From Heyndrickxia sp050281185 (GTDB lineage Bacteria > Bacillota > Bacilli > Bacillales > Bacillaceae_C): a stretch of 64,000 bases of DNA. The notes beneath the pieces are model-generated. The model was not told the DNA's origin. It was given only the letters and a program-made list of their open reading frames with translations, and ran no database searches. The DNA lies in the NCBI RefSeq assembly GCF_050281185.1, contig NZ_JBNNWS010000015.1:62001-126000 (forward strand), in the 5' to 3' direction. A program made the translations under genes and the position numbers. This document shows, in pieces, positions 26,661 through 35,131 of the stretch (its first letter is position 1; every line of letters starts with the position of its first letter).

Positions 26661-27587
26661 TTGTTTCAAAAACATAATTTACTTACGGTATTTGTTTTAT
26701 TTGCTATTTTTATATTAATTAGTGGTTGTGCAAATGAACAAAAGAATAGCAACAAGACAAACAATAATAAAAAGTTAGAAATTGTAACTACATTCTATCC
26801 TATGTATGAATTTACTAAAAATATTGTACAAGATAAAGCAAATGTTAAATTGTTAGTCCCTTCGAATATAGAACCACATGACTGGGAGCCTTCTCCTAAA
26901 GATGTAGGAAGTATACAACAAGCAGACTTGATGATCTATAATAGCACCTATTTAGAGACATGGGTTCCATCTATCGAAAAAAGTGTAAACAGAGATCATC
27001 TTTCTTTTGTAGAAGCAAGCAGTGGAATTGATTTAATGGAGGGTACTGAGCACCATAAGCATGAAATGGATCCGCATGTTTGGCTAAGTCCTGTATTAGC
27101 TCAGCAAGAAGTAAAGACAATTACAAATGCTGTAATTAAGGCAGATCCAAAAAATAAAACTTATTATCAAAAAAATAGTGATGAGTATGTAGCGAAACTA
27201 GCACAGCTTGATAATAATTATCGTACTGCACTAAATAATGTAAAAAGAAGAGAGCTAATTACTCAGCATGCTGCATTTGGTTATTTAACAAAGGAATATG
27301 GGATAAAGCAAGTGCCAATTGCAGGATTGTCCCCATCACAAGAACCAAGTCCCGCAAAGCTTGGGGAGTTAAAAGAATTTGCTTTAAAACATAAAGTAAA
27401 GACAATCTTTTTTGAAGAATTAACTTCACCAAAAGTAGCCGAAACTTTGGCAACGGAAATTGGTGCTAAAACAGAAGTACTTCATACATTGGAGGGATTA
27501 AGCAAAAATGAGCAAGAACAAGGCCTTAATTATATAACAATCATGCATCAAAACCTCGAGGCAATAAAAAAATCACTGGATGAATAA
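26661..27587 (+). CDS. znuA: zinc ABC transporter substrate-binding lipoprotein
   Basis: A 308-residue cluster A-I lipoprotein, with lipobox LISGC and lipidated Cys23. Metal histidines are in SNIEPHDWEPSP, MDPHVWLSP and TQHAAFGYL; a short His-rich loop EHHKHEMDPH precedes the second, as in zinc-binding members. TTG start after GGGG. Three Zur-like boxes upstream predict induction in zinc shortage. First gene of znuA-znuC-znuB. Confidence 0.9.
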   Translation: MFQKHNLLTVFVLFAIFILISGCANEQKNSNKTNNNKKLEIVTTFYPMYEFTKNIVQDKANVKLLVPSNIEPHDWEPSPKDVGSIQQADLMIYNSTYLETWVPSIEKSVNRDHLSFVEASSGIDLMEGTEHHKHEMDPHVWLSPVLAQQEVKTITNAVIKADPKNKTYYQKNSDEYVAKLAQLDNNYRTALNNVKRRELITQHAAFGYLTKEYGIKQVPIAGLSPSQEPSPAKLGELKEFALKHKVKTIFFEELTSPKVAETLATEIGAKTEVLHTLEGLSKNEQEQGLNYITIMHQNLEAIKKSLDE

Positions 27588-27606
27588 ATAAAAAACTAGT
27601 TTTATA

Positions 27607-27645
27607 AATAGCGTGTGTCACAAATTTAACGCACGCTATTTTATG
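27607..27645 (+). terminator. hairpin between znuA and znuC
   Basis: 9-bp stem AATAGCGTG / CACGCTATT followed by TTATG. It may be a partial terminator that makes more binding protein than transporter, or an mRNA-stabilising hairpin. Confidence 0.5.
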
Positions 27646-27668
27646 TAGTGCAGAAAGGAATGATCTGT

Positions 27669-28376
27669 TTGAAATTGGCTTCTTTAGATAATATTGTTTT
27701 TGGCTACACTCATGTTCCTGCGTTGAATGGAGTGTCATTTGAATTAAACAGTGGAGAATTCGTTGGAATCACCGGTCCTAATGGAGCATCAAAATCCACT
27801 ATGCTTAAGATCATGCTCGGCCTGCTTAAGCCGTGGGAGGGTGAAGTCAAAATTAGTAAGAAAAATGCAGAAGGAAAAAGATTAACGATTGGGTACGTTC
27901 CTCAACAAATTGCTTCCTTTAATGCTGGATTTCCAAGTACAGTTATTGAGTTAGTTAGGTCTGGAAGATACCCGAAAGGAAAATGGTTTAAAAAACTTGA
28001 TGAAATTGACGAGATAAATGTAAAAAATGCTTTAGAAATGGTTGGAATGTGGGAATTTAGACATCATAAAATTGGAGCTTTATCAGGTGGACAAAAGCAA
28101 AAGATCTGCATCGCTCGTACATTAGCTTCTGAACCGGATTTAATGGTTTTAGATGAGCCAACTACTGGAATGGATCATGAAAGTAGAAAAGGATTTTATG
28201 AATTTATGAGCCACCAAGTAAAAAAACATAATCGAACAGTGGTTATGGTTACCCATGATCAGGATGAGGTAGAGAATTATCTTGATAAAATCATCCATTT
28301 AGAGAAAGGAGAGCAGGGTGGATGGAAATGTTTAACCTTGAATTCATGCAACGGGCGTTTTGGGCTGGCGGATTAA
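27669..28376 (+). CDS. znuC: zinc ABC transporter ATP-binding protein
   Basis: About 235 residues. Walker A is GPNGASKST, with serine replacing the usual glycine, a feature I remember in other Bacillus ZnuC/AdcC proteins, so it is not a defect. Signature ALSGGQKQK and Walker B LMVLDEPTTGMD are present, and the switch histidine is in VTHDQ. TTG at 27669 is nine nt after AAAGGA. The C-terminus overlaps znuB by about 50 bases in another frame. Confidence 0.88.
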   Translation: MKLASLDNIVFGYTHVPALNGVSFELNSGEFVGITGPNGASKSTMLKIMLGLLKPWEGEVKISKKNAEGKRLTIGYVPQQIASFNAGFPSTVIELVRSGRYPKGKWFKKLDEIDEINVKNALEMVGMWEFRHHKIGALSGGQKQKICIARTLASEPDLMVLDEPTTGMDHESRKGFYEFMSHQVKKHNRTVVMVTHDQDEVENYLDKIIHLEKGEQGGWKCLTLNSCNGRFGLAD

Positions 28377-29161
28377 TAGGGATTATTGCGCCGCTTTTAG
28401 GTGTATTTCTAGTTTTAAGAAGACAAGCTCTGATGGCAGATACACTATCCCATATTTCATTAGCAGGTGTAGCTATTGGATTTTTTCTTCATTCAAATAT
28501 TACCTTATCAAGTATTTTGGTAGTAATTATAGGAGCTGTTGGGATTGAATATATGCGAAGAGCATATCATACGTATTCTGAAGTTTCCATTGCAATATTA
28601 ATGGCTGCTGGACTTTCCTTTGCGTTGTTTTTAATGAGCATTAGTGATGGAGGGATGACAACGAGCATAGATCAATTCCTATTTGGTTCAATAGTGACAA
28701 TAAGTTCTGGACAAGTATATACATTATTAGGTGTGACCATTGTCATTTTACTTTATTTCTTTATTCTAAGAAGGCCATTATATTTAATGACATTTGATGA
28801 AGATACTGCATTTACTAGTGGTATTAATACAAACCTTTTGTCTTTATCATTCAGTGTGATTACAGGTTTAGCTATCTCTGTGATTATTCCAACTATTGGG
28901 GTACTTCTAGTATCAGCGTTATTAGTATTACCTGCTGCTTTCGCTATCAGGTTAGCAAAAGGATTTAAAATGGTATTTGCAACGGCAATGATTCTCTCAT
29001 TATTTAGTATTTTTACTGGGCTTATTTCTTCTTATTCATTAGGAACACCTCCAGGAGCAACAATTACGTTATTATTAGTTATTATTTTATTAATCGGTTT
29101 TATCATTCAAAAATTGGTATTGCATTTTACAAGAAGTATAAAACGCCGTTCAATAAGATAA
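28328..29161 (+). CDS. znuB: zinc ABC transporter permease
   Basis: About 277 residues, eight or more membrane segments, ABC-3 family hallmark ALMADTLSHISLAGV. Unlike the manganese system there is only one permease, as in other znuACB operons, so it likely works as a homodimer. Two start codons are possible, ATG 28322 and ATG 28328; the second has GGTGG six nt upstream. The gene begins inside the 3' end of znuC. Confidence 0.9.
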   Translation: MFNLEFMQRAFWAGGLIGIIAPLLGVFLVLRRQALMADTLSHISLAGVAIGFFLHSNITLSSILVVIIGAVGIEYMRRAYHTYSEVSIAILMAAGLSFALFLMSISDGGMTTSIDQFLFGSIVTISSGQVYTLLGVTIVILLYFFILRRPLYLMTFDEDTAFTSGINTNLLSLSFSVITGLAISVIIPTIGVLLVSALLVLPAAFAIRLAKGFKMVFATAMILSLFSIFTGLISSYSLGTPPGATITLLLVIILLIGFIIQKLVLHFTRSIKRRSIR

Positions 29162-29189
29162 AATCATATTTTTTTCGTGGTTGATATAT

Positions 29190-29422
29190 TTAGGCTCTTT
29201 TCGTATAAATTGTTGCTTTTAGACTATAAACTTAGTCCGTTGATTTCCGCTCCAGACACTTGCTTTCCGCGGGGAGGGATGGGAGCCTCCTCGGCGTTAC
29301 CGCCTGTGGGGTCTCCCACTTCCCTCTTTTTCCCGCAGGAGCCAAGTGTCCTCCGCTACAATCAACTCAGATTGTTAATAAAATATCACTAAAAAAGCAA
29401 CAAACTTTACGAAAACAGCCTA
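29190..29422. repeat. MITE-like element of about 233 bp with terminal inverted repeats
   Basis: The ends are related inverted repeats: TAGGCTCTTTTCGTATAAAT at the left and, on the other strand, TAGGCTGTTTTCGTAAAGTT at the right. Inside lies a GC-rich core, strikingly unlike its surroundings, with further inverted segments (TTTCCGCTCCAGACACTTGC against AGTGTCCTCCGC). No transposase. I recognise this core as a dispersed Bacillus repeat from memory; it is single-copy here. Confidence 0.8.
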
Positions 29423-29431
29423 TATTTATGA

Positions 29432-29470
29432 AATAGGGATGTTCCATTGTAATTGTGGAACATCCCTATT
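29432..29470. terminator. hairpin between znuB region and convergent BASS gene
   Basis: 15-bp perfect stem AATAGGGATGTTCCA / TGGAACATCCCTATT. It starts two bases from the stop codon of the reverse-strand gene and likely ends that transcript. Confidence 0.8.
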
Positions 29471-29471
29471 A

Positions 29472-30437
29472 TTATGCTACTTTATCTTGACCTTGATTAT
29501 CTGAATCTTTTTTATTGGCTTTTTTTCCCCACCAGGTTGCAAGAAGTGGACCAGAAATATTATGCCACACACTAAATATCGCGCTTGGAACTGCGGCAAG
29601 TGGTGAGAAATGTGCGATTGCTAAACCTGCACCTAACCCTGAGTTTTGCATACCGACCTCAATAGAGATAGCTTTTTGGTCTTTATAATCTAATTTTAAA
29701 ATTTTTGCTAAGAGAAATCCTATTAATAGGCCTAGACCATTATGTAAAACTACGATTACAAAAATAAGAAGTCCGTTTTGAAGAAGTTTTTCGGAATTCG
29801 CTGCGACTACTGCTGAAGCGACTGCAACAATACCAATAACCGAGATTAATGGGAGAGCTGCGACACTTTTCTCCACTTGTTTATTAAACAATAATTTCAC
29901 AATTACTCCTAATACAATCGGTATAAGCACAATTTTAACAATAGACATAAACATATCTCCAGCAGATACAGGTAACCACTTACTAGCAAATAAAAGTGTT
30001 AATGCCGGAGTAAGGATTGGTGCCAGTAAAGTGGAAATTGATGTGACTGCAACAGATAATGCTGTATTTCCTTTAGCTAAAAATGTCATTACATTTGAAG
30101 CTGTTCCTCCAGGGCAACATCCTACTAAAATAACACCGACCGCTACTTCAGGGTCGAGCCCGAAAGCATTAGCAAGTCCAAATGCTAATAATGGCATGAT
30201 GGTAAATTGACCGATGACTCCAATAAGCACACTTTTTGGAGCTTTAAATACGGCTTTAAAATCATTAAGAGAGAGCGTTAATCCCATTCCAAACATAATA
30301 ATTCCTAATAACAAACTAATATGCGGCGCTATCCAAGTGAAGCCGCTTGGTAAAAAGTAACTTAAAATAGCGAATATAATTACCCATACCGCAAAGGTAT
30401 TCCCTGCAAATTTACTGATACGTTCCAATGTTTTCAA
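29472..30437 (-). CDS. yocS: bile acid:sodium symporter (BASS) family transporter, YocS-like
   Basis: A 321-residue membrane protein with about ten segments. Family motifs include GIIMFGMGLTLS, VGCCPGGTASNVMTFLAKG and the late EVGMQNSGLGAGLA, which form the two crossing helices and sodium sites. Length and sequence agree with B. subtilis YocS. Relatives transport pantoate or other organic acids with sodium; the substrate here is open. A GGAGG-type site precedes the ATG. Monocistronic. Confidence 0.88.
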   Translation of the reverse strand: MKTLERISKFAGNTFAVWVIIFAILSYFLPSGFTWIAPHISLLLGIIMFGMGLTLSLNDFKAVFKAPKSVLIGVIGQFTIMPLLAFGLANAFGLDPEVAVGVILVGCCPGGTASNVMTFLAKGNTALSVAVTSISTLLAPILTPALTLLFASKWLPVSAGDMFMSIVKIVLIPIVLGVIVKLLFNKQVEKSVAALPLISVIGIVAVASAVVAANSEKLLQNGLLIFVIVVLHNGLGLLIGFLLAKILKLDYKDQKAISIEVGMQNSGLGAGLAIAHFSPLAAVPSAIFSVWHNISGPLLATWWGKKANKKDSDNQGQDKVA

Positions 30438-30577
30438 TTTTCTTTCCTCCTTTAAAGTATTATTATAATGTAATTTGTCGATTTTTCAATAAAATATTAA
30501 TAATCTGAAAAGGATAAAGAAAATATCTTTAAAAATGAAGGAGGACTGTTTGAAAAAACCTTCTTCAAATGTGTGAT

Positions 30578-31381
30578 TTAAATTTGATTTAATCTTTCGA
30601 TTATCCTCCTCTTTTTGTAAAGCATTTTTCCTACTTCTCCTACATCTTGTATCATTGAACGATTTGTAAATGCACCAAACATAATTCCAGTAATAGGAAC
30701 CGTTTGTAATAGCTTTTTCCATCCGAATTGATCGCGGAAGGAATAGACAATATCTCTCCATCCTTGTAATTGTGACATCATTTCGTATGAACGCTCATTA
30801 TTATGATTAAAGGATGATAGCTCTTTTAGTATAGCTTTTTTTCCGGCGGCATCAGTCGAAGAAAATTGTAAGCACTTGAAAATAAATATTCTTTCATATT
30901 TTTCATTTGGATTATATCCATAAATAATAGCTATTTCTTGTAGTGTTTTTAATGATAATCCTAGAAGTGCCGGGATATCGATGGTTAAAGTAACAAGTCC
31001 CCCTATTCCAGTTGTTGCTCCTTGAAGCGTAGCTATTTTTGTTCTTCGTTCTATGATGCTATTACAAGCTTGATTCATGGAATGTATTGATAATTGATTC
31101 AAATCTTGAAGTTGATTGATTTCAACACTTGTTTCTTTTTGTAACAATTTAAATATATGTTTTTCATTTGTTAAATACTTACCTCCGTTTTGAATAAAAC
31201 TTCCAATTTCATCTAACAAAATACCTATCTTATTGTGAATAAACTTTGGTGTTATTCGATCCAGAATTTTAAAGGGGATCTTGGTTATTCTTTTCCAAAA
31301 CCAAATTCCACTGATGTTTTTTTCCCATTTTTCGATTTTACGTAGTTCTATAAACAATTCCTCTTTCGTCTCCATATCCAT
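30578..31381 (-). CDS. EcsC family protein
   Basis: A 267-residue protein with the EcsC-type central segment, GGLVTLTIDIPALLGLSLKT followed by LQEIAIIYGYN. EcsC-family proteins accompany Ecs transporters or stand alone, and have no proven activity. One or two hydrophobic patches but no clear signal peptide. The start at 31381 has a poor ribosome site (GCGAG), so the second Met two codons later is also possible. Stands alone and reads away from the superoxide dismutase gene. Confidence 0.8.
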   Translation of the reverse strand: MDMETKEELFIELRKIEKWEKNISGIWFWKRITKIPFKILDRITPKFIHNKIGILLDEIGSFIQNGGKYLTNEKHIFKLLQKETSVEINQLQDLNQLSIHSMNQACNSIIERRTKIATLQGATTGIGGLVTLTIDIPALLGLSLKTLQEIAIIYGYNPNEKYERIFIFKCLQFSSTDAAGKKAILKELSSFNHNNERSYEMMSQLQGWRDIVYSFRDQFGWKKLLQTVPITGIMFGAFTNRSMIQDVGEVGKMLYKKRRIIERLNQI

Positions 31382-31495
31382 TCTCGCTTTCTATAGTTAA
31401 AAAATAAGTGATTTGAATAATTATTTCCTATTTTGGTCTAAACATTCTTGATATCTAAACATAGGTTTTTGTCACAGGTATAGGAGGTAAAAAAT

Positions 31496-32419
31496 ATGAT
31501 ACAGATAGTGAGTGATGTGAGGAGGATAGAAATGGAGAATCAAGAAGATGCAAAAAAATATTTGTCAGATGTAGATTCTTGGCTGAATGAAATTTCTTAT
31601 TTTCTTATCGATTTAAACAATGATTCTAAAGAAGATATACATCAATTAATCAATGAAACGAAAGGATTAGTTAGAGAGGAAAGGGAGCGTCAAGAGATTG
31701 AAGAGTCAGGATTGATTACCATTCAATACTCCGTCCAAGATATTAACGATTATATTCAGACGCGAGTGAATGAACTGGAGAGACAGCAGGGAGCAGTAAC
31801 AATAGGCAAACATAAGCTCCCACCTTTACCATATGCCTATGATGCTTTAGAGCCATATATTAGTAAAGAAATTATGATTTTACATCATGATAAACATCAT
31901 CAAAGCTATGTAGAGGGATTAAATAAAGCGGAAAAAATGATGAAGGAAGCAAGGGATAGAAATAACTATGATCTGATAAAGCATTGGGAGAGAGAGGCGG
32001 CTTTCCACGGCTCTGGACATTACCTCCATACTATCTTTTGGGATGTGATGAATCCGAAGGGCGGGGGCCAGCCTCATGGTGAATTGTTAAAACAAATACA
32101 AAAAGACTTTGGCAGCTTTGATAAATTCAAAAGGCATTTTTCGGAAGCAGCGAAAAAGGTTGAAGGGGTGGGGTGGGCCATTTTAGTTTGGTCGCCAAGA
32201 GCGCATCATTTGGAAATACTACAATCTGAAAGGCATCAATTATTAACCCAGTGGGATACGATCCCTCTTCTCGTTTTGGATGTTTGGGAGCATGCTTATT
32301 ATTTACAATATAAAAATGATCGAAATAAATATGTAGATAATTGGTGGAATATTGTGTACTGGTCAAATGTGGAAAAACGATTTAATAAAGCAAAAGAATT
32401 GAAGTGGGATCCGTATTAG
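31496..32419 (+). CDS. sodF: Fe/Mn superoxide dismutase with N-terminal extension (SodF-like)
   Basis: About 307 residues. The C-terminal 200 form the dismutase: metal ligands are the histidines in ILHHDKHHQSYV and GSGHYLHTIFW and the Asp/His pair in LDVWEHAYYLQY. The first ~95 residues are a charged helical extension not found in classical SodA; B. subtilis SodF has one of similar kind. Two good ribosome sites exist: AGGAGG before ATG 31496 and AGGAGG before ATG 31532, so the protein may start 12 residues later. Cytoplasmic. Confidence 0.88.
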   Translation: MIQIVSDVRRIEMENQEDAKKYLSDVDSWLNEISYFLIDLNNDSKEDIHQLINETKGLVREERERQEIEESGLITIQYSVQDINDYIQTRVNELERQQGAVTIGKHKLPPLPYAYDALEPYISKEIMILHHDKHHQSYVEGLNKAEKMMKEARDRNNYDLIKHWEREAAFHGSGHYLHTIFWDVMNPKGGGQPHGELLKQIQKDFGSFDKFKRHFSEAAKKVEGVGWAILVWSPRAHHLEILQSERHQLLTQWDTIPLLVLDVWEHAYYLQYKNDRNKYVDNWWNIVYWSNVEKRFNKAKELKWDPY

Positions 32420-32489
32420 GGTTTGGATGTTTTAAGAAATGGTATAAAAGTAGCTCACACTTATCGTCGAAGAAAGTGTGAGCACATGA

Positions 32490-33251
32490 TTATTCTTGAT
32501 TGAATAAATGATGTAGTAAACGCTCCTTATCAGTGAAAAATTGTTTCATAATTGAATAATGTTTCGTATTCTCTAAAGAAGTTTCAAAAATTCCATCATT
32601 AGTAAATTCAAAAATCCTTGAATGTGGGTATGCCATAATAATTGGTGAATGAGTAGCGATAATGAATTGTGAATTTTGATGTACTAATTCATCAATTCTA
32701 GACAACATTGATAATTGCCGTATTGGTGAAAGTGCTGCTTCCGGTTCATCAAGGATATATATACCATTTCCAATAAATCGATTTAAAAAAGTAGCGAAAA
32801 ATGATTCTCCGTGAGATTGCTTATGTAATGAAACACCCCCAAATGAATCAATAATAGGTGGTCCAAATGCGAATTCTTTATCTAATTCCTCAATGTTTGA
32901 AGCAACATTGTAAAAAGTTTCAGCACGGAGAAAAAATCCATCCTTAGGTTTATTAACTCCCTTTACAAGCTTAATATATCTATCTAATTCAGAATGAGAG
33001 TCATAGGTAGAAAAATTAAAGTTAAATGTTCCTCCTTCCGGATTGAAGCCTGTTGCAACAGCAATGGCTTCCAATAGGGTAGATTTCCCCATTCCGTTTT
33101 CTCCGACTAAATAGGTTACCTTTGGATGAAAGGAAAGTTTATTTAGTGTCTTAACGACAGGCAGGTTGAAAGGGAAATGATTGAATGAAGGAATCTCATT
33201 TCGCTTTAGCTCAATGAATTTAATATATTGGTTACTTGATAATAAGTCCAT
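32490..33251 (-). CDS. stand-alone AAA/ABC-type ATPase (COG3910-like), copy A
   Basis: A 253-residue ATPase. Walker A is VGENGMGKST near residue 50, the ABC-like signature is SHGESFF, Walker B is GIYILDEPEAALSP, and the His switch is FIIATHSPIIMAYP. There is no membrane part. About 40 percent of recognisable motif residues are shared with the gene at 34139-34936, on the other side of cspA, so the two are diverged paralogues. Such ATPases are of unknown function; relatives occur in DNA repair and defence contexts. GAGG eight nt before ATG. Confidence 0.85.
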   Translation of the reverse strand: MDLLSSNQYIKFIELKRNEIPSFNHFPFNLPVVKTLNKLSFHPKVTYLVGENGMGKSTLLEAIAVATGFNPEGGTFNFNFSTYDSHSELDRYIKLVKGVNKPKDGFFLRAETFYNVASNIEELDKEFAFGPPIIDSFGGVSLHKQSHGESFFATFLNRFIGNGIYILDEPEAALSPIRQLSMLSRIDELVHQNSQFIIATHSPIIMAYPHSRIFEFTNDGIFETSLENTKHYSIMKQFFTDKERLLHHLFNQE

Positions 33252-33287
33252 TTGTTAAACCTCATTTTTGTACTTTATAATTTGTAT

Positions 33288-33438
33288 TTATTTACCTTTT
33301 TTTAATAATGTCCCTCGATAGATTGCTTCGCGTAATTCCATTTCATAATATTTTATTTCAGGCAAGCCCATTTCTTGTGCAATAGAAATTTCATTAGCCC
33401 TCCCATTTATAATGCCATTATTTGTTATATTTCGCCAT
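33288..33438 (-). pseudogene. small gene with probable frameshift
   Basis: An ATG at 33438 with AAAGGAG upstream opens MAKYNK and meets a stop after six codons. Removing one base from the A-run at 33421-33423 joins it to the frame NGIINGRANEISIAQEMG... ending LLKKGK, giving a 49-residue protein. The downstream frame is also open further 5' but has no start site with a ribosome site. Either a real frameshift, a sequencing error, or a different start. I do not recognise the family. Confidence 0.45.
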
Positions 33439-33667
33439 TTCTTGTTTAACTCCTTTAAAATTTTGAAAAAGGTGGGGAAATAGCATTGGAAAATTTTAAA
33501 AAAATGTTTTACCAAAACCTTGATTATTTAAAATATATCTGTTATTCTAAGAATGAATTATTTTTGTTCGGTATGTAAGGAAGAGAAAGTGTTTAACTTA
33601 TCGCCTAATATCACTTGAGCAAGGATAGTAATACATTGTGTGTATAACACACTAGGAGGAAATTAAC

Positions 33668-33868
33668 ATGGCACAAGGTACAGTAAAATGGTTTAACAGC
33701 GAAAAAGGTTTCGGCTTCATCGAAGTAGAAGGCGGAGACGATGTATTCGTTCATTTCTCAGCGATCCAAGGCGAAGGTTACAAAACACTTGAAGAAGGTC
33801 AAAAAGTAACTTTTGACGTTGAGCAAGGTCAACGTGGAGCTCAAGCTGCTAACGTTCAAAAAGCTTAA
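33668..33868 (+). CDS. csp: cold-shock protein
   Basis: A 66-residue cold-shock domain protein with RNP1 KGFGFIEV and RNP2 VFVHFSAI, covering the whole five-strand barrel. It binds single-stranded RNA and DNA. Codon use is of the highly expressed type (GGC, CGT, AAC, GAA), unlike its neighbours. The AGGAGG site precedes the ATG, and a leader of more than 100 bp without another gene lies upstream, as is usual for cold-shock mRNAs. Which Csp paralogue it is cannot be fixed. Confidence 0.95.
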   Translation: MAQGTVKWFNSEKGFGFIEVEGGDDVFVHFSAIQGEGYKTLEEGQKVTFDVEQGQRGAQAANVQKA

Positions 33869-33880
33869 TTGCTAAAATGA

Positions 33881-33912
33881 AAAAACAGACTCTATATGGG
33901 TCTGTTTTTTTG
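33881..33912 (+). terminator. terminator after the cold-shock gene
   Basis: Stem AAACAGAC / GTCTGTTT followed by TTTTTG. Confidence 0.88.
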
Positions 33913-33929
33913 TACGTTTTTTAGGAAAT

Positions 33930-33959
33930 TAAAAACCCTACTATAAAGTTATAGTAGGG
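33930..33959 (-). terminator. terminator facing the reverse-strand ATPase copy B
   Basis: 11-bp stem CCCTACTATAA / TTATAGTAGGG; on the reverse strand it is followed by TTTTTAATTT. It lies 180 bp past the ATPase stop codon. Confidence 0.6.
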
Positions 33960-34138
33960 ACAAAAAGGTAACAGTAAATGGTATTTTTATTATAACATAG
34001 AAAGATGGAATAGCTTATAAAAATTTTTCTTTTATGAAAAATTTTTTCATTATTTTTATTCTTTAATGTTGATAATTCAAATTTAGTCTTTTTTTGTATC
34101 ATTTCAATAATGTGCTGTAAATCATATTGATTCAGATA

Positions 34139-34936
34139 TTATAAATATTTAATAAAACGCTGAGGGGCTTCTAAAAATTGTTTTGTAACCATAACATGCT
34201 CCGTTTCTTCAAAGGCTATATTTGCCGGTGGGGAAGAGTCAAAAGTATATAAGTCTGCATTAGGAATCCCCATTAATATTGGAGAATGAGTAACTATAAT
34301 AAATTGAGAACCGTTTTGTACTGCTTCAAGAATAATACTTATTAATGTAAGTTGTCGCATGGGAGATAAAGGTGCTTCGGGCTCGTCAAGTAAATAAAGC
34401 CCATTTGGCTTAATGCGTGCTTGAAAGAAATCTAAAAAGCTTTCCCCATGGGATCTTGTTTCCAAACCATTTTGATAGAGATGATTTAGTTGATTGAGTG
34501 TTCGTTCGTGTGGAAGGGATGCTAAGGATTTTGCATACGCTGATTTATTTTTGTATTTTTCTTCTATTTGAGTCAATTCATTTTCCGCATCTACTCTCAT
34601 TTGTTTGATTCTCTTTGTGAATGAGATAAAATCCTCTGCTCTAAGAAAGAAGCCTGTTCTTGTCTTTATCTTCCATTTTATATAAAAAGAATCTGCTAAT
34701 TCCTTGGCATAAAGAAAATCAGGATCATCCTTTACTTCGACACCTCCTGCGGCTGGAAGTTGACTGGCCGCTGAGATTCCTTCCAGAAATGTTGATTTTC
34801 CGCTACCGTTTTCACCGATAAAAATAGTAATAGGATTTATAAAAGAAAGGGATTGAAATTGCTCAAAGATCGGCAATGAAAAAGGATAATGACGTCTAGA
34901 AGCAATTTCCTTCAATTGTATAGATTGAATAAACAT
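34139..34936 (-). CDS. stand-alone AAA/ABC-type ATPase (COG3910-like), copy B
   Basis: About 265 residues. Walker A IGENGSGKST, signature SHGESFLDFF, Walker B GLYLLDEPEAPLSP and FIIVTHSPILMGIP correspond one to one to the motifs of copy A. A charged helical insert (about residues 115-165, rich in Glu/Lys) is longer than in copy A and may be a short coiled coil. The ATG at 34936 is preceded by AGGTGAT at six nt; a longer frame starts at 34954. Function unknown. Confidence 0.84.
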   Translation of the reverse strand: MFIQSIQLKEIASRRHYPFSLPIFEQFQSLSFINPITIFIGENGSGKSTFLEGISAASQLPAAGGVEVKDDPDFLYAKELADSFYIKWKIKTRTGFFLRAEDFISFTKRIKQMRVDAENELTQIEEKYKNKSAYAKSLASLPHERTLNQLNHLYQNGLETRSHGESFLDFFQARIKPNGLYLLDEPEAPLSPMRQLTLISIILEAVQNGSQFIIVTHSPILMGIPNADLYTFDSSPPANIAFEETEHVMVTKQFLEAPQRFIKYL

Positions 34937-34965
34937 ATTTTTATCACCTATCATTTTTTTATAAA

Positions 34966-34989
34966 AAACCGCAGGAATTATGCGGTTTT
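34966..34989 (-). terminator. terminator after the AraC gene and rhodanese relic
   Basis: 9-bp stem AAAACCGCA / TGCGGTTTT; on the reverse strand followed by TTTATAAAAAA. Confidence 0.8.
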
Positions 34990-34991
34990 CA

Positions 34992-35131
34992 TTATTTTGC
35001 TTTAATACATTCAGTGCATTTCTTAAAGTCGCCTTGCAGTAGATGTAGCTCCTTGTATCCTATACGGTGCAATTTAAGACAATATGAGTACTTCTCATTC
35101 CGCTTTGGTAATACAGATAAGCAGGTTTATC
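34992..35131 (-). pseudogene. C-terminal relic of a rhodanese-domain gene
   Basis: Reverse-strand reading gives DKPAYLYYQSGMRS, matching the rhodanese active loop (usually YCQSGMRS, with the catalytic Cys changed to Tyr here). After a frameshift it continues GYKELHLLQGDFKKCTECIK and stops, matching the end of rhodanese domains (GGFKKW-type). The N-terminal two thirds are gone, replaced by the end of the AraC gene. A terminator remains behind it. Confidence 0.65.

Noticed and set aside
27771..27800. Serine in place of glycine in the ZnuC Walker A as a sign of inactivation
   Set aside because: GPNGASKST is known from other Bacillus zinc transporters, so it is a family trait.
29177..29392. 71-codon forward frame across the GC-rich element
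   Set aside because: It lies inside a non-coding MITE-like repeat with nested hairpins; the open frame is accidental.
32490..34936. Calling the ATPase pair an anti-phage system
   Set aside because: No nuclease, toxin or other effector gene lies beside them and the gene between is a cold-shock protein; the evidence is too thin.
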